From Terriglobia bacterium (GTDB taxonomy: Bacteria > Acidobacteriota > Terriglobia > Bryobacterales > Bryobacteraceae): 64,000 nt of DNA. Location of the stretch: the NCBI GenBank assembly GCA_020073445.1, contig JAIQFE010000017.1, positions 1 through 64,000 on the forward strand. The letters are read 5' to 3'. The notes below the pieces were generated by a model. It was not told the origin of the DNA. It made no database searches and saw only the letters and a program-made list of their open reading frames with translations. Positions 1-8,253 of the stretch are shown in pieces (the first letter of the stretch is position 1; each line of letters opens with the position of its first letter). A program made the translations under genes and the position numbers.

Positions 1-257
1 GGACGCACCGCCGTTCCTCAGACGTTGATTTCAGACCCACGACGTGCAGCCCGGCTGCCTTCAACGATAAACTGTCGAATCCACGCTGAGCCATCTCCGG
101 GCACCCAGGCTTATGAATAGCTGCGGGCTGGACCTTCAAAACGATCCAGCCAGTGCTCTAGCGTTCTCGTAGTGAGGCCGGAGATTCTCGACATCGAGAA
201 CAGAGTAATGCCGCGGCTGGAGGATATTCCTATGCGTGGGACTGTTCGTTTCCTAGA
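1..257. other. Non-coding stretch, no gene seen
   Basis: I see no convincing gene here. A small stem-loop (TTCTCG, loop ACAT, CGAGAA) lies at 185-200, about 60 bases beyond the stop of the reverse-strand universal stress gene. It has no T-tract, so a terminator role is only possible. Confidence 0.4.
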
Positions 258-1118
258 TTAGACGCTCAAGACTGGGCACGGCGATTTCTGAATGATCCCG
301 TAAGCGTGCGTGCGGAGACGCCCGAGCGCCGACTGGAGCGAGCCGCGTCCGATAATAACGAGGTCAGCCTCTTCCTGCCTTGCCTCTTCAGTCACGGTGT
401 TCGCTACCTGACCCACAGCAATTCGTACCGGAGTCTCGATACCAGCGGACTGTCGCAGGGACTCGAGCTTGCGGCGCGCTTCTTCACGTATTTGTTCCTG
501 CAATTCTCGCTCGTTCGGCAAGTCAAGCCAGTCGCTGATTGGAGAGACAACGTGGAGCAGCTTCAAAGTCGCCCCCATCTGTTTACTGAATGTTTCGGCC
601 CACTGCATCTGCGCAGCAGTTTTGTCCGTGCCATCAATGGCACACACAATCGTTTTCGGGACATCCCGTGACCGTTGTTCTTCCGCATGGGTCGCAGTCC
701 AAACTGGGCACTTCGCATCGTGCAGGACTTTTGCCGTGACCGAGCCGATCAACAGGCTGCGAAATAGCCCGCACCCATGCGTCGGCATCATGATTAGATC
801 CACTGCATTGGAGTGTGCGAATTCTGTGATTTTCCAAGCTGGATCACCGGACGCAGTCACGCGCTGAACGGGGATGCCCAGATACTCCGTCGTTAACGTC
901 CCTTCGAGGCGAGACTTGAGATCACGCTCCATAGCTTGCGTGTCTATGCCCACCATCACCGGCATTCCCATTGAAGGGACATCCCACACAGGGGGAACCA
1001 CGCTGATGAGCGTGATGCGCGCTTCAAAGCGTTTCGCAACAGCCCGGACGAAAGGAACTGCGAGTGACGCTTGGTGCGAGAAATCGAAGGGAAACAAAAT
1101 GTGTTTGATGGTCGTCAT
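258..1118 (-). CDS. Universal stress protein, two UspA domains
   Basis: This 286-residue protein consists of two UspA domains in tandem. The first opens with IKHILFPFDFS and has the nucleotide-loop signature around HGCGLFRSLLIGS; the second opens with KTIVCAIDGTDK and ends with GRGSLQSALGR followed by a PCPVLSV strand. Proteins of this family bind ATP or AMP and act in the cytoplasm under stress or energy limitation. An upstream start at 1160 is possible, but the ATG at 1118 (MTTIKHI) begins right at the first beta strand and has AAGAG upstream, so it is preferred. The gene stands alone, divergent from the next operon, and the partner process cannot be read from context. Confidence 0.88.
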   Translation of the reverse strand: MTTIKHILFPFDFSHQASLAVPFVRAVAKRFEARITLISVVPPVWDVPSMGMPVMVGIDTQAMERDLKSRLEGTLTTEYLGIPVQRVTASGDPAWKITEFAHSNAVDLIMMPTHGCGLFRSLLIGSVTAKVLHDAKCPVWTATHAEEQRSRDVPKTIVCAIDGTDKTAAQMQWAETFSKQMGATLKLLHVVSPISDWLDLPNERELQEQIREEARRKLESLRQSAGIETPVRIAVGQVANTVTEEARQEEADLVIIGRGSLQSALGRLRTHAYGIIQKSPCPVLSV

Positions 1119-1383
1119 GAGGCTCTTGAGGCGCAATCGCCCGGCCAGAAAGTATCTCATGTGATGACAATGATATACAAGGGTGCCTCAAAATGCGCTG
1201 CAGCGTTGGGGCATCTCACGCAGTTTGGCGCTGACCCAGGTCGGGTCTGCGCGATCTCAATTACCCGACATTTGTTGCCAAGGCACATTATGAGCGAGCC
1301 GAATCATTGCGCCACTCAACGGAGAGGACGGAGCCCCGGCTTGGCGCGAAAAGTGCTCCAGGTTCCATGAAGCAGTTACTTCC

Positions 1384-2850
1384 ATGCAAGGGGCCGCAGA
1401 GTTCCGGCTGGTCAGTTCGGAGGAGCAGGCGGTTCGATCGCCCGCTCTGGTGGTCGACCTCGATGGCACTCTGGTGAAGACAGATCTTCTGCTGGAGTCT
1501 ATCCTGGCTCTCATAAAGCGAAGACCCTTCTACCTTTTCATTTTGCCTGTGTGGTTGTTGAAGGGTAGGGCCTATCTGAAACAGCAAATTGCCCGCCGGG
1601 TTTCGTTAGATGTCTGCGTGCTCCCATATCGAGAGGACTTCCTGGACTACTTGAAAACGCAACGCACAGAGGGGCGCACGATTGCTTTGGCAACGGCGGG
1701 TGACATCCAAACCGCGCAGCGGCTGGCCGATCATCTAAAACTCTTCGATCTAGTCTTCGCCAGCGATGGAATTACAAACCTTTCCGGCGAGTCTAAGAGG
1801 TTTCGTCTCGTAAGCGAGTTCGGCGAGAAAGGCTTCGATTACGCGGGCAATGACCGGCGCGATCTGACAGTCTGGTCCTCGGCGCGGAAGGCGATTTTGG
1901 TGAATCCGACTCGGCTGGTCAGTTCGCGTATTGCCAAAGTAGCCCATGTCGACCGCGTCTTCGAAAAACGGAGGAGGGGATTAGGGGACCATCTGGCGCC
2001 ACTTCGCCCTCAGCATTGGTTGAAGAACATCCTGCTGTTCGTGCCACTCATTGCGGCGCATCGCTTCAATGAGGTCGACCTGTTAGGAAAGGTGTTCCTG
2101 GCCTTTCTGACGTTCGGGTGTTTCGCCTCGGCTGGCTACTTGTTCAACGACTTATTGGACCTGTCGGAAGATCGACATCATCCCCAGAAGCGATTCCGAC
2201 CGTTCGCGGCGGGAGACCTGCCGCTTTCTTACGGTCTTGCAATGATTCCTGTTCTCGTTGGCCTCGGCTGCATCATCGGCATACTAGTTTCCCAGCTTTT
2301 CCTCTGGGTATCGTTGATATACCTGGCGCTGAGCGTGACCTATTCGCTCTATGTGAAGACAGTTGTCCTTTTGGACGTGATCGTCCTTGCAGGTCTCTAC
2401 ACGATGCGGATCCTGGCGGGTTCCGCGGCTGTTGCCATCTGGCCGTCGCACTGGTTGCTGGCGTTTTCAACATTCTTGTTTTTTAGCCTGGCGCTGGTGA
2501 AGCGTTATGGCGAATTAGTGGTCATGCGGACGATCAGCGGCGATGGCGCCAAAGCACGAGGCTATGAGCTCAGCGATGGAGAACTGCTGGCGGCCATGGG
2601 AATCGCGAGCGGGTATTTGGCAGTGTTAATACTAGCCTTGTATATCAACAGCGGCACAGCCCGACTTTTATATGGGAGATACGAACTCATGTGGTTCCTG
2701 TGCCCCCTGTTGTTTTACTGGATCAGCCACATCTGGCTGGTTGCTCATCGTGGGAGGATGCCTGATGATCCGGTCGTCTTCGCCAGCAACGACCGCACCA
2801 GCCGCATCCTTGGGCTACTCATGTTAGCTATAGCGGTTCTGGCAGTATGA
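1384..2850 (+). CDS. HAD phosphatase-UbiA prenyltransferase fusion
   Basis: The protein has 488 residues. Residues 20-190 form a HAD-type phosphohydrolase: motif I is DLDGTLVKTD with D25 and D27, a lysine lies near 138, and GNDRRD near 155-160 serves as motif IV. Residues 205-488 are a polytopic UbiA prenyltransferase. It begins RPQHWLKNILLFVPL, as in decaprenyl-phosphate phosphoribosyltransferase relatives, and carries the prenyl-diphosphate motif FNDLLDLSEDRHHP with N255, D256, D259 and D263. Such fusions probably transfer a polyprenyl group and dephosphorylate a product at the inner membrane; the substrate is unknown. The stop overlaps the next start (ATGA at 2847-2850), so translation is coupled. 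No clear ribosome site precedes this ATG, so the start is uncertain. Confidence 0.85.
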   Translation: MQGAAEFRLVSSEEQAVRSPALVVDLDGTLVKTDLLLESILALIKRRPFYLFILPVWLLKGRAYLKQQIARRVSLDVCVLPYREDFLDYLKTQRTEGRTIALATAGDIQTAQRLADHLKLFDLVFASDGITNLSGESKRFRLVSEFGEKGFDYAGNDRRDLTVWSSARKAILVNPTRLVSSRIAKVAHVDRVFEKRRRGLGDHLAPLRPQHWLKNILLFVPLIAAHRFNEVDLLGKVFLAFLTFGCFASAGYLFNDLLDLSEDRHHPQKRFRPFAAGDLPLSYGLAMIPVLVGLGCIIGILVSQLFLWVSLIYLALSVTYSLYVKTVVLLDVIVLAGLYTMRILAGSAAVAIWPSHWLLAFSTFLFFSLALVKRYGELVVMRTISGDGAKARGYELSDGELLAAMGIASGYLAVLILALYINSGTARLLYGRYELMWFLCPLLFYWISHIWLVAHRGRMPDDPVVFASNDRTSRILGLLMLAIAVLAV

Positions 2851-4646
2851 CCAAACATTTGCAGATCCGTGGGAATCACGTCGTGCAAGCATGGCTGTGT
2901 GTGTTTGCTATGGTTAGCCTCCTCGCCTTGGCAACGGTCGGTCCGGCCCAGGAAGCCCCTCGCACGAATGAGGTGAAGGAGTACGACGCGGAGGTTCCCA
3001 AGAGCGTCCTGGAGCTGCAACAGTTTCGGCAGGCCGGTTCCATCCGCATCAGATCTCGAGGAGGAAGAGAGGGCGTCGCAACGCTGATCAATCTCAATCC
3101 TGAGATCAACGTCTGGTTTTTGCTCAAAGTTGCCTGGAAGGATCGCTCCGCCGATCTCACTTTTCATCTGGAGAATCCGGAACCCCATGCCAGAAAGCTC
3201 CTCCTGGATGAGAAATACCCGGCGTGTGTTGTGATTGCGCACGGGGAGAATAGATATTTTTGCGACTTGTTTGGAGGCGACGCCTTGGATCGAGGCAAAG
3301 CCTCGCAGCACATTTTTGCCCCCTTGTGCGAGGGCCGCCTATACGTGCGAAACGCAGCGGCTGGGCATCGGACAACTTTGGAGGCTGCAACCGAGTTTCT
3401 CCGCGAACACGTCTGGGGTGGCGAGAAGATCATTGATCTTGGTCACATACTCATGGGAGACATACACCGCGAGACGGGGAGGATTGAGTCGGAAGCCGCG
3501 GGCACGAAAGCTCCAGGGGGGCAGGGCAATCTTCCACTCCCTGCCGTGATCGATTCGAAGTACGCGGATCGATCGCTGACATCCAGCAACCTGGGAATCG
3601 ATTTGGAGGGCCCTGAAAGAACTGGCATGCTCCCCGGAGCATGGTACCCGGCCGCCGGAAACGCGGGTATTTACGTCAGCATTCTTCAGCCGAATCTCAT
3701 CGATCCTGTGATCTTGCAGAGCTACAAAACGACCGTCAACAACCTGGATAGTGTTGAGGCGTCCGCGCTGTCCTATCTGATCGCCTTTGATCTCGACCAG
3801 TTTGATCTCGGATATGCGCTTGGCACCGAGCATCCGAGAGTGGAGTGGTCCGATCATATGCTGGAGCAGATGAGAAATCCAACGTTGCCTGGACCGGATG
3901 GCATCGGAAGCATTAGCCCCCTTATTGCGACTGGTCTCGTCAGCCCAGAAGATGCTCGGGAGACCGTGGCTACCTTCACCGGAGGTTTTAAACGAACGCA
4001 CGGGGCGTTCAAATCTGGAGAGCTCGCCCTAAAGAACCACGGAAGTCACTACGGCTTCATCGAAAATGGTGTCGTGTTCAGCAAACTTCAGCCGGGGTTG
4101 GCGACGATCTTTGTTCTCGACGATGGCTCGATCGCGATGAAGACATGGGCAGAGGCCGACAACAAGCTATTGTCGCGAATCAAGCATGCTCGCCAAAACG
4201 GCGTTCCCGTCATTGAATTCGACGAGACCTCCCGGTCGCCGGTTCCCGGCCGGCTGGTCGGCCGTTGGGGGCCCGGGAATTGGTCTGGTTCGGCGGACGA
4301 GAAGCTCCGCACCATGCGCTCGGGCGCTGCTCTGCAGACGAATCATGGGAAGCACTTTTTGATTTACGCGGTGTTCTCTGATGCCACACCCTCCGCGATG
4401 GCTCGCATCTTTCAGGCTTACCGCTGCGATTACGCGATGCTTCTGGATATGAACGCCCTTGAACACACGTACCTGGCGCTCTATCGCAGGTCCGGATCGC
4501 AGATGTTCGTCGATCACCTCTTGAAGGGGATGAGCGAAGTGGATAAGTCAGCCGCCGGTGAACTTGTTCCACGTTTTCTTGGATATCCGGACAACCGGGA
4601 TTTCTTCTATCTGATGCGGCGCAATCCCAAGGAGGTCAGGCCGTGA
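2847..4646 (+). CDS. Secreted protein of unknown function (599 aa)
   Basis: An N-terminal Sec signal (hydrophobic residues about 14-33, cleavage near AQE) marks this as exported. I do not recognise the main body. Residues about 380-560 contain GSHYGFIENG, then a strand pair and AMLLDMNALEHTYLALY. That arrangement recalls the end of phosphodiester-glycosidase (NAGPA/DUF2233) domains, where a protein describes its own 'LDGG' strand, but the match is weak and I do not assign it. The gene overlaps its upstream neighbour by ATGA and its downstream neighbour by GTGA (4643-4646). It therefore belongs to one translational unit with a prenyltransferase and a SUMF1-like protein, which suggests an envelope-associated task. 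Confidence 0.8.
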   Translation: MTKHLQIRGNHVVQAWLCVFAMVSLLALATVGPAQEAPRTNEVKEYDAEVPKSVLELQQFRQAGSIRIRSRGGREGVATLINLNPEINVWFLLKVAWKDRSADLTFHLENPEPHARKLLLDEKYPACVVIAHGENRYFCDLFGGDALDRGKASQHIFAPLCEGRLYVRNAAAGHRTTLEAATEFLREHVWGGEKIIDLGHILMGDIHRETGRIESEAAGTKAPGGQGNLPLPAVIDSKYADRSLTSSNLGIDLEGPERTGMLPGAWYPAAGNAGIYVSILQPNLIDPVILQSYKTTVNNLDSVEASALSYLIAFDLDQFDLGYALGTEHPRVEWSDHMLEQMRNPTLPGPDGIGSISPLIATGLVSPEDARETVATFTGGFKRTHGAFKSGELALKNHGSHYGFIENGVVFSKLQPGLATIFVLDDGSIAMKTWAEADNKLLSRIKHARQNGVPVIEFDETSRSPVPGRLVGRWGPGNWSGSADEKLRTMRSGAALQTNHGKHFLIYAVFSDATPSAMARIFQAYRCDYAMLLDMNALEHTYLALYRRSGSQMFVDHLLKGMSEVDKSAAGELVPRFLGYPDNRDFFYLMRRNPKEVRP

Positions 4647-5728
4647 GAAGCGCAAAGGGTGCAGCGCGCACCGCCAGACCCAGGCAAGAACTGATCGCGC
4701 CGCACTCCGTTTTGCGCGAGTTCCTCAAAAGGTGGCGCGGATTCGGATTCGGAGTGCTGGCGCTATTGGGGATGGTCCTCCTCGCCCAGTCCCCGCCGCT
4801 ACGCGAGCAGAATGAGGTTCTGTTCCGGCAACTGCAGCGTGTCCATGGATTGTCGGACGCCCAGATGACTGCCCTCCGTAAAATATTCGCCAAGTCTGGC
4901 TATATGAGCCAAGGCAATCCCGCGATAACCCGGCATCCGGTTACGCCGGCGGAGGCTCAGGCCAAGCTGAATCGACTGGGGATTGATTATTCGAATCCCA
5001 GGTTTGAGAAAATCTGCGGAGCCAAGTACATGGCGCCGCTTTACAATCCTGCCACCCAGCGCCCGGAAGATGCGAAAGCCTGCATCGATCAGTTCGAGTT
5101 CCCCGACATTCCCACCGTCTACCCCGTGGTTTGGGTGAGAGCCCGGGAAGCTGCGGAAGTCTGCTCCATCATGGGCAGACGCCTGTGCGATGCGCATGAA
5201 TGGGAAGGCGCCTGTGCAGGAAGCCTTGAACCTCCGGATTACCGGTTTGACCTTGCCCAAGGCCTGAGCCCGGCTGCCGCGATTGAACGGATGCGGATTG
5301 CACACAACAAGGCTGACGCCCCAACGAAGAGCTGGAGCTATGGCCCAACGTATCAGAAGGGGGGTTGCGCCGCGTCGAGTCAGAAGACGCCTGGCTGCAA
5401 CGGAGGAGGTTGGGCCGGATGTGGCTCCAACACTTTTCCAGCCGGAGATTTTCCCGAGTGCCACAGTCCCCTTCAGGTTTATGACTTGAACGGCAATGCC
5501 GCTGAGCATATGAATCTGCCTCTCAACGAGAGCCAGATGGCCAGCCGCGGCAGTCTCGAACTGGGGTACACGGAGATGAAAGGCAGTTGGTTTATCTTTG
5601 ACACCTATAGAGCGCATGAAGACTGGTGCCGGTGGCGTGCGCCTTTCTGGCACGGGAGCCGCGTGATGGATGAGCACAGCCACGCGAACTATCATCTGAG
5701 CTTTCGGTGCTGTAAAACGCTGCCGTAG
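4643..5728 (+). CDS. Membrane-anchored SUMF1/formylglycine-enzyme-like protein
   Basis: This 361-residue protein starts at GTG inside the previous stop. One membrane helix (about residues 33-50) is followed by an exported domain. The core has the C-type-lectin-like fold marks of the FGE-sulfatase family: CIDQFEFPDIPTVYPVVWV, then GRRLCDAHEWEGACAG, a middle cysteine-rich part (GGCAASSQKTPGC, GGWAGCGSNTFP), DLNGNAAEHMNLP, and the end WHGSRVMDE...SFRCC. Family members either oxidise a sulfatase cysteine or only use the fold as a binding module. No sulfatase is nearby and the paired active-site cysteines cannot be assigned by eye, so enzyme activity is unproven. The gene ends one base before the convergent gene at 5730. 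Confidence 0.8.
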   Translation: MRSAKGAARTARPRQELIAPHSVLREFLKRWRGFGFGVLALLGMVLLAQSPPLREQNEVLFRQLQRVHGLSDAQMTALRKIFAKSGYMSQGNPAITRHPVTPAEAQAKLNRLGIDYSNPRFEKICGAKYMAPLYNPATQRPEDAKACIDQFEFPDIPTVYPVVWVRAREAAEVCSIMGRRLCDAHEWEGACAGSLEPPDYRFDLAQGLSPAAAIERMRIAHNKADAPTKSWSYGPTYQKGGCAASSQKTPGCNGGGWAGCGSNTFPAGDFPECHSPLQVYDLNGNAAEHMNLPLNESQMASRGSLELGYTEMKGSWFIFDTYRAHEDWCRWRAPFWHGSRVMDEHSHANYHLSFRCCKTLP

Positions 5729-5729
5729 G

Positions 5730-6638
5730 CTATACGTTGCCGAAAGCCGGCGCAAGACGGATAGTCCCCTCATCGCTGAGGACGTTGGCTAACACGGAAT
5801 CCCGCAGGATATCGTAAACGGATCGAAGCCTGCCCTCGATCATAGCCATACTGGCGACCAGTCGAATCCCATGGCTGTAGTCGGCGTATCCGGCGCCATG
5901 GACTGTACTCAACGGCTGAATCGGTGCACCCTTACCGCGATGCCATCCATAGATCGCAAGCTGACCCGGTCTCTTGGCCAATCGATTGGTGATTACGACA
6001 TCTTTCTTGTGGCCGGAAACCAGCGGGCCTAAGTGAAAGCCGTTGGCCTGGGATTGCTGGTCAATCATCGTGTTGTGGGTCCGATAATATTCGGTGGAGA
6101 TCATTTGAGGACCCGCAGGCAACGGTTGCGGCGTGAAGCGACCAGTCGATTGATCGTAGATCGCGTCAACAATCTTCTTGGTGGGGAGAACAAACCCGAA
6201 CCGATCCGCGACGGCTGTTGCCGTGTGGAGATTCATTGGGATCCGCAAGAAATCGTGGTCTGACCCGATGGCGAGGTACTCGGGCATCACGAAGGTCATT
6301 GCGGCGCAGGTCTTCCCGCTAGCCAGTTCGTAACTGAGCTTGAGAGGAACCAGCTTTCTGAGGAAGCTGGGCAAATTGCCTTCCAGGAGTTGACCCAGAA
6401 TGGCGTGCTCGCGCTGTTGCCGGTCCATGTTCGAGACAGATTCGGCGAACTGCGATCCCGTGAGAGCCTGGGGCGCTCTCGGGGGGATACTCCGAGTCAT
6501 TTCAGGGACTTGCTTGGCCGAAGCGGTCGATTCACTGGCGCGCAGGCACCCCATGCAAAGGCCGGAAAGTGCCAGCTTGATGCCATTGCGCCGGGTGAGG
6601 CTCCGCTTAAAGCGGTCACCGGAGAAAATCGAATACAA
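5730..6638 (-). CDS. Exported protein of unknown function
   Basis: The C-terminal 240 residues look conserved and globular, with blocks such as GHKKDVVITNRL, LAIYGWH and YADYSHGIRLV. I have no family name. The N-terminus RRNGIKLALSGLCMGCLRA resembles a twin-arginine or Sec signal. The open frame extends to 6827 inside the upstream DUF362 gene, but that part codes no plausible protein. No ATG lies between the upstream stop and the signal, so I chose the TTG at 6638. A TATAAT hexamer (6645-6650, reverse strand) sits just before it without a good -35. Start confidence is low; the gene itself is likely. It probably follows the DUF362 gene in one transcript. Confidence 0.65.
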   Translation of the reverse strand: MYSIFSGDRFKRSLTRRNGIKLALSGLCMGCLRASESTASAKQVPEMTRSIPPRAPQALTGSQFAESVSNMDRQQREHAILGQLLEGNLPSFLRKLVPLKLSYELASGKTCAAMTFVMPEYLAIGSDHDFLRIPMNLHTATAVADRFGFVLPTKKIVDAIYDQSTGRFTPQPLPAGPQMISTEYYRTHNTMIDQQSQANGFHLGPLVSGHKKDVVITNRLAKRPGQLAIYGWHRGKGAPIQPLSTVHGAGYADYSHGIRLVASMAMIEGRLRSVYDILRDSVLANVLSDEGTIRLAPAFGNV

Positions 6639-6655
6639 AATACCATTATAGCTTG

Positions 6656-7741
6656 TTAGTAACTTGCAAAGAGCTTGCCCCAATCTGTCCGAAGCGCTTC
6701 TTTGACTCGCGCGCGTCCTACGTAGTTGTACCAGTAGACATCGTGATAGAGGAACGATGCGGCATAGGACCAGGGAGCAAGAAACGTATGCAAGAGCAAA
6801 GTCTCCAGCGGTTTCAGCGGACCCCAATAAATCATCTTCTGCCCGCGACTCGCGAGGGTATTGCCGACCTCAAAGTGAAAATTCACGCCGGAGATATCCT
6901 CACCGACCACCTCGATCTCGCGCACGTCGCCGCAACCCAAGCCTTGTTCGTGGGCAAGGCGGATGAATTTGATCGAGAGGGGGTCAAAACCCATCATCTT
7001 CGCAGCCACCGCGTCGATGGCAACCATGTCTCCGCTGGCAAGAATGTAATTCTTGACGAGCGGTACCATACACCGTGGGCCGGGCCCATCGCCCGCAAAC
7101 GTGCCGTCCATCACTGCGAAAATACCGGGGTGGATCTCCTTCTGAATGGCCAGAAGATCCACCAGAGTTTCATGGATCACGCTGTGAGTCCAATGGCGTT
7201 TCTCGAACAGCAGGCCGCCGAAGGCGTTCTTCATGGCTCCCGTTATCGTTGTGAAAACGTGGGTCTTCATGGTCGGCAGATGAATGATATTTGACCCAAC
7301 CAGCCGTTTGGGAATCCGAATGCCTTCGGGATAGATCTTGTCCAGTACCCGCATTTTCGCTTTGGGCGTGTACTGAATCCACTCCTCGCTTTTCTCGTAC
7401 AAATGGATGTTGCGCAGGCCGTACTTTCCAACGACAACCTGCTTGTGTTTATTAGCCAGCTCGCCGCGCCTGGCACTGACCACGACAGTACGGTTGTGAC
7501 AGCCGTAAAGGCTCTCTTTGTTATAGCCATCTTCGAGCAGTGTGGCGATGACGCCGTCAAGTTGCCACGGCGTCGTGGAACAGGCCGGATAGAAGTAGTT
7601 CGAACTGATATTGATCTTGAGCGCGGTCTCCTTATCGTGCGGCAGGAACTGCTGATAGTCCGTCAGTCGCATCAGACGTTTGTAGTCGTCGACGACTGTG
7701 GCGGGGGTCGTCTTCAGTACCGCAACGCGGGATCGTGCCAT
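6656..7741 (-). CDS. DUF362 domain protein
   Basis: The 361-residue protein matches the DUF362 family, which occurs alone or with ferredoxin domains and has no settled function. Supporting blocks are ALKINISSNYFYPACSTTP at the front, the central IIHLPTMKTHVFTTITGAMKN, and the late VAIDAVAAKMMGFDP. No 4Fe-4S cysteine cluster is visible, so this is the stand-alone type. The ATG lies 12 bases after the stop of the small secreted protein at 7754-8119, and the unknown exported protein follows, so three genes probably form one reverse-strand operon. Confidence 0.85.
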   Translation of the reverse strand: MARSRVAVLKTTPATVVDDYKRLMRLTDYQQFLPHDKETALKINISSNYFYPACSTTPWQLDGVIATLLEDGYNKESLYGCHNRTVVVSARRGELANKHKQVVVGKYGLRNIHLYEKSEEWIQYTPKAKMRVLDKIYPEGIRIPKRLVGSNIIHLPTMKTHVFTTITGAMKNAFGGLLFEKRHWTHSVIHETLVDLLAIQKEIHPGIFAVMDGTFAGDGPGPRCMVPLVKNYILASGDMVAIDAVAAKMMGFDPLSIKFIRLAHEQGLGCGDVREIEVVGEDISGVNFHFEVGNTLASRGQKMIYWGPLKPLETLLLHTFLAPWSYAASFLYHDVYWYNYVGRARVKEALRTDWGKLFASY

Positions 7742-7753
7742 AGACCTTCCTGG

Positions 7754-8119
7754 CTAACGTTGCTTCGGCCGCACGTGGACGGAGACAGAAGCGCATGAGG
7801 TCGTTGGACCTTCGCAGCTAATGACGTAGGTCGTGTCTTCTTTCGGTCGGACTTCAAGGCTTCCGCTCCCGCTGAACGTGCCGATCTCGTGCAGTTGGCT
7901 CTTCGACTTGGATGCTTCTTCAATCACCACCTTCGTCGCGCCCTTGATTGACCAACGCAGTAGAGCCGTCTCTCCAGGGGCAATTACCCGGGGCTGAACA
8001 TCAAATAGAAAAGCGTCAAGCTTCTGCTGTTTGTCTGCGGATCGACCCACATCTTGACTGCGGCTGGGCGCGCCTAGCAGGACGAGTGCAAGTAAGCAGT
8101 GCCCAGTGACCTGTCTCAT
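7754..8119 (-). CDS. Small secreted Ig-like protein
   Basis: A 121-residue protein with a Sec signal (MRQVTGHCLLALVLLGAPSRS) and a single beta-sandwich-like domain: FDVQPRVIAPGETALLRWSI, then VVIEEA, and LEVRPKEDTTYVISCEG. This is the pattern of bacterial Ig-like modules, which usually bind or space other proteins outside the membrane. A GTG at 8140 opens the frame earlier, but the ATG at 8119 has GAGGGAA at good distance and starts the signal peptide. It is first in the operon with the DUF362 gene. Confidence 0.75.
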   Translation of the reverse strand: MRQVTGHCLLALVLLGAPSRSQDVGRSADKQQKLDAFLFDVQPRVIAPGETALLRWSIKGATKVVIEEASKSKSQLHEIGTFSGSGSLEVRPKEDTTYVISCEGPTTSCASVSVHVRPKQR

Positions 8120-8253
8120 GGCTGGTTCCCTCTTCTTCACTGCAGGCAGTGCAACTTGCGTTCCAACGCCTCTGCCGTGTATTTAGCCGTCCGTCCCTTT
8201 GTTTGCCATCGTGAAGGGATTAGGCCCAATATCCTGCGCCAAAACCCTCAACC

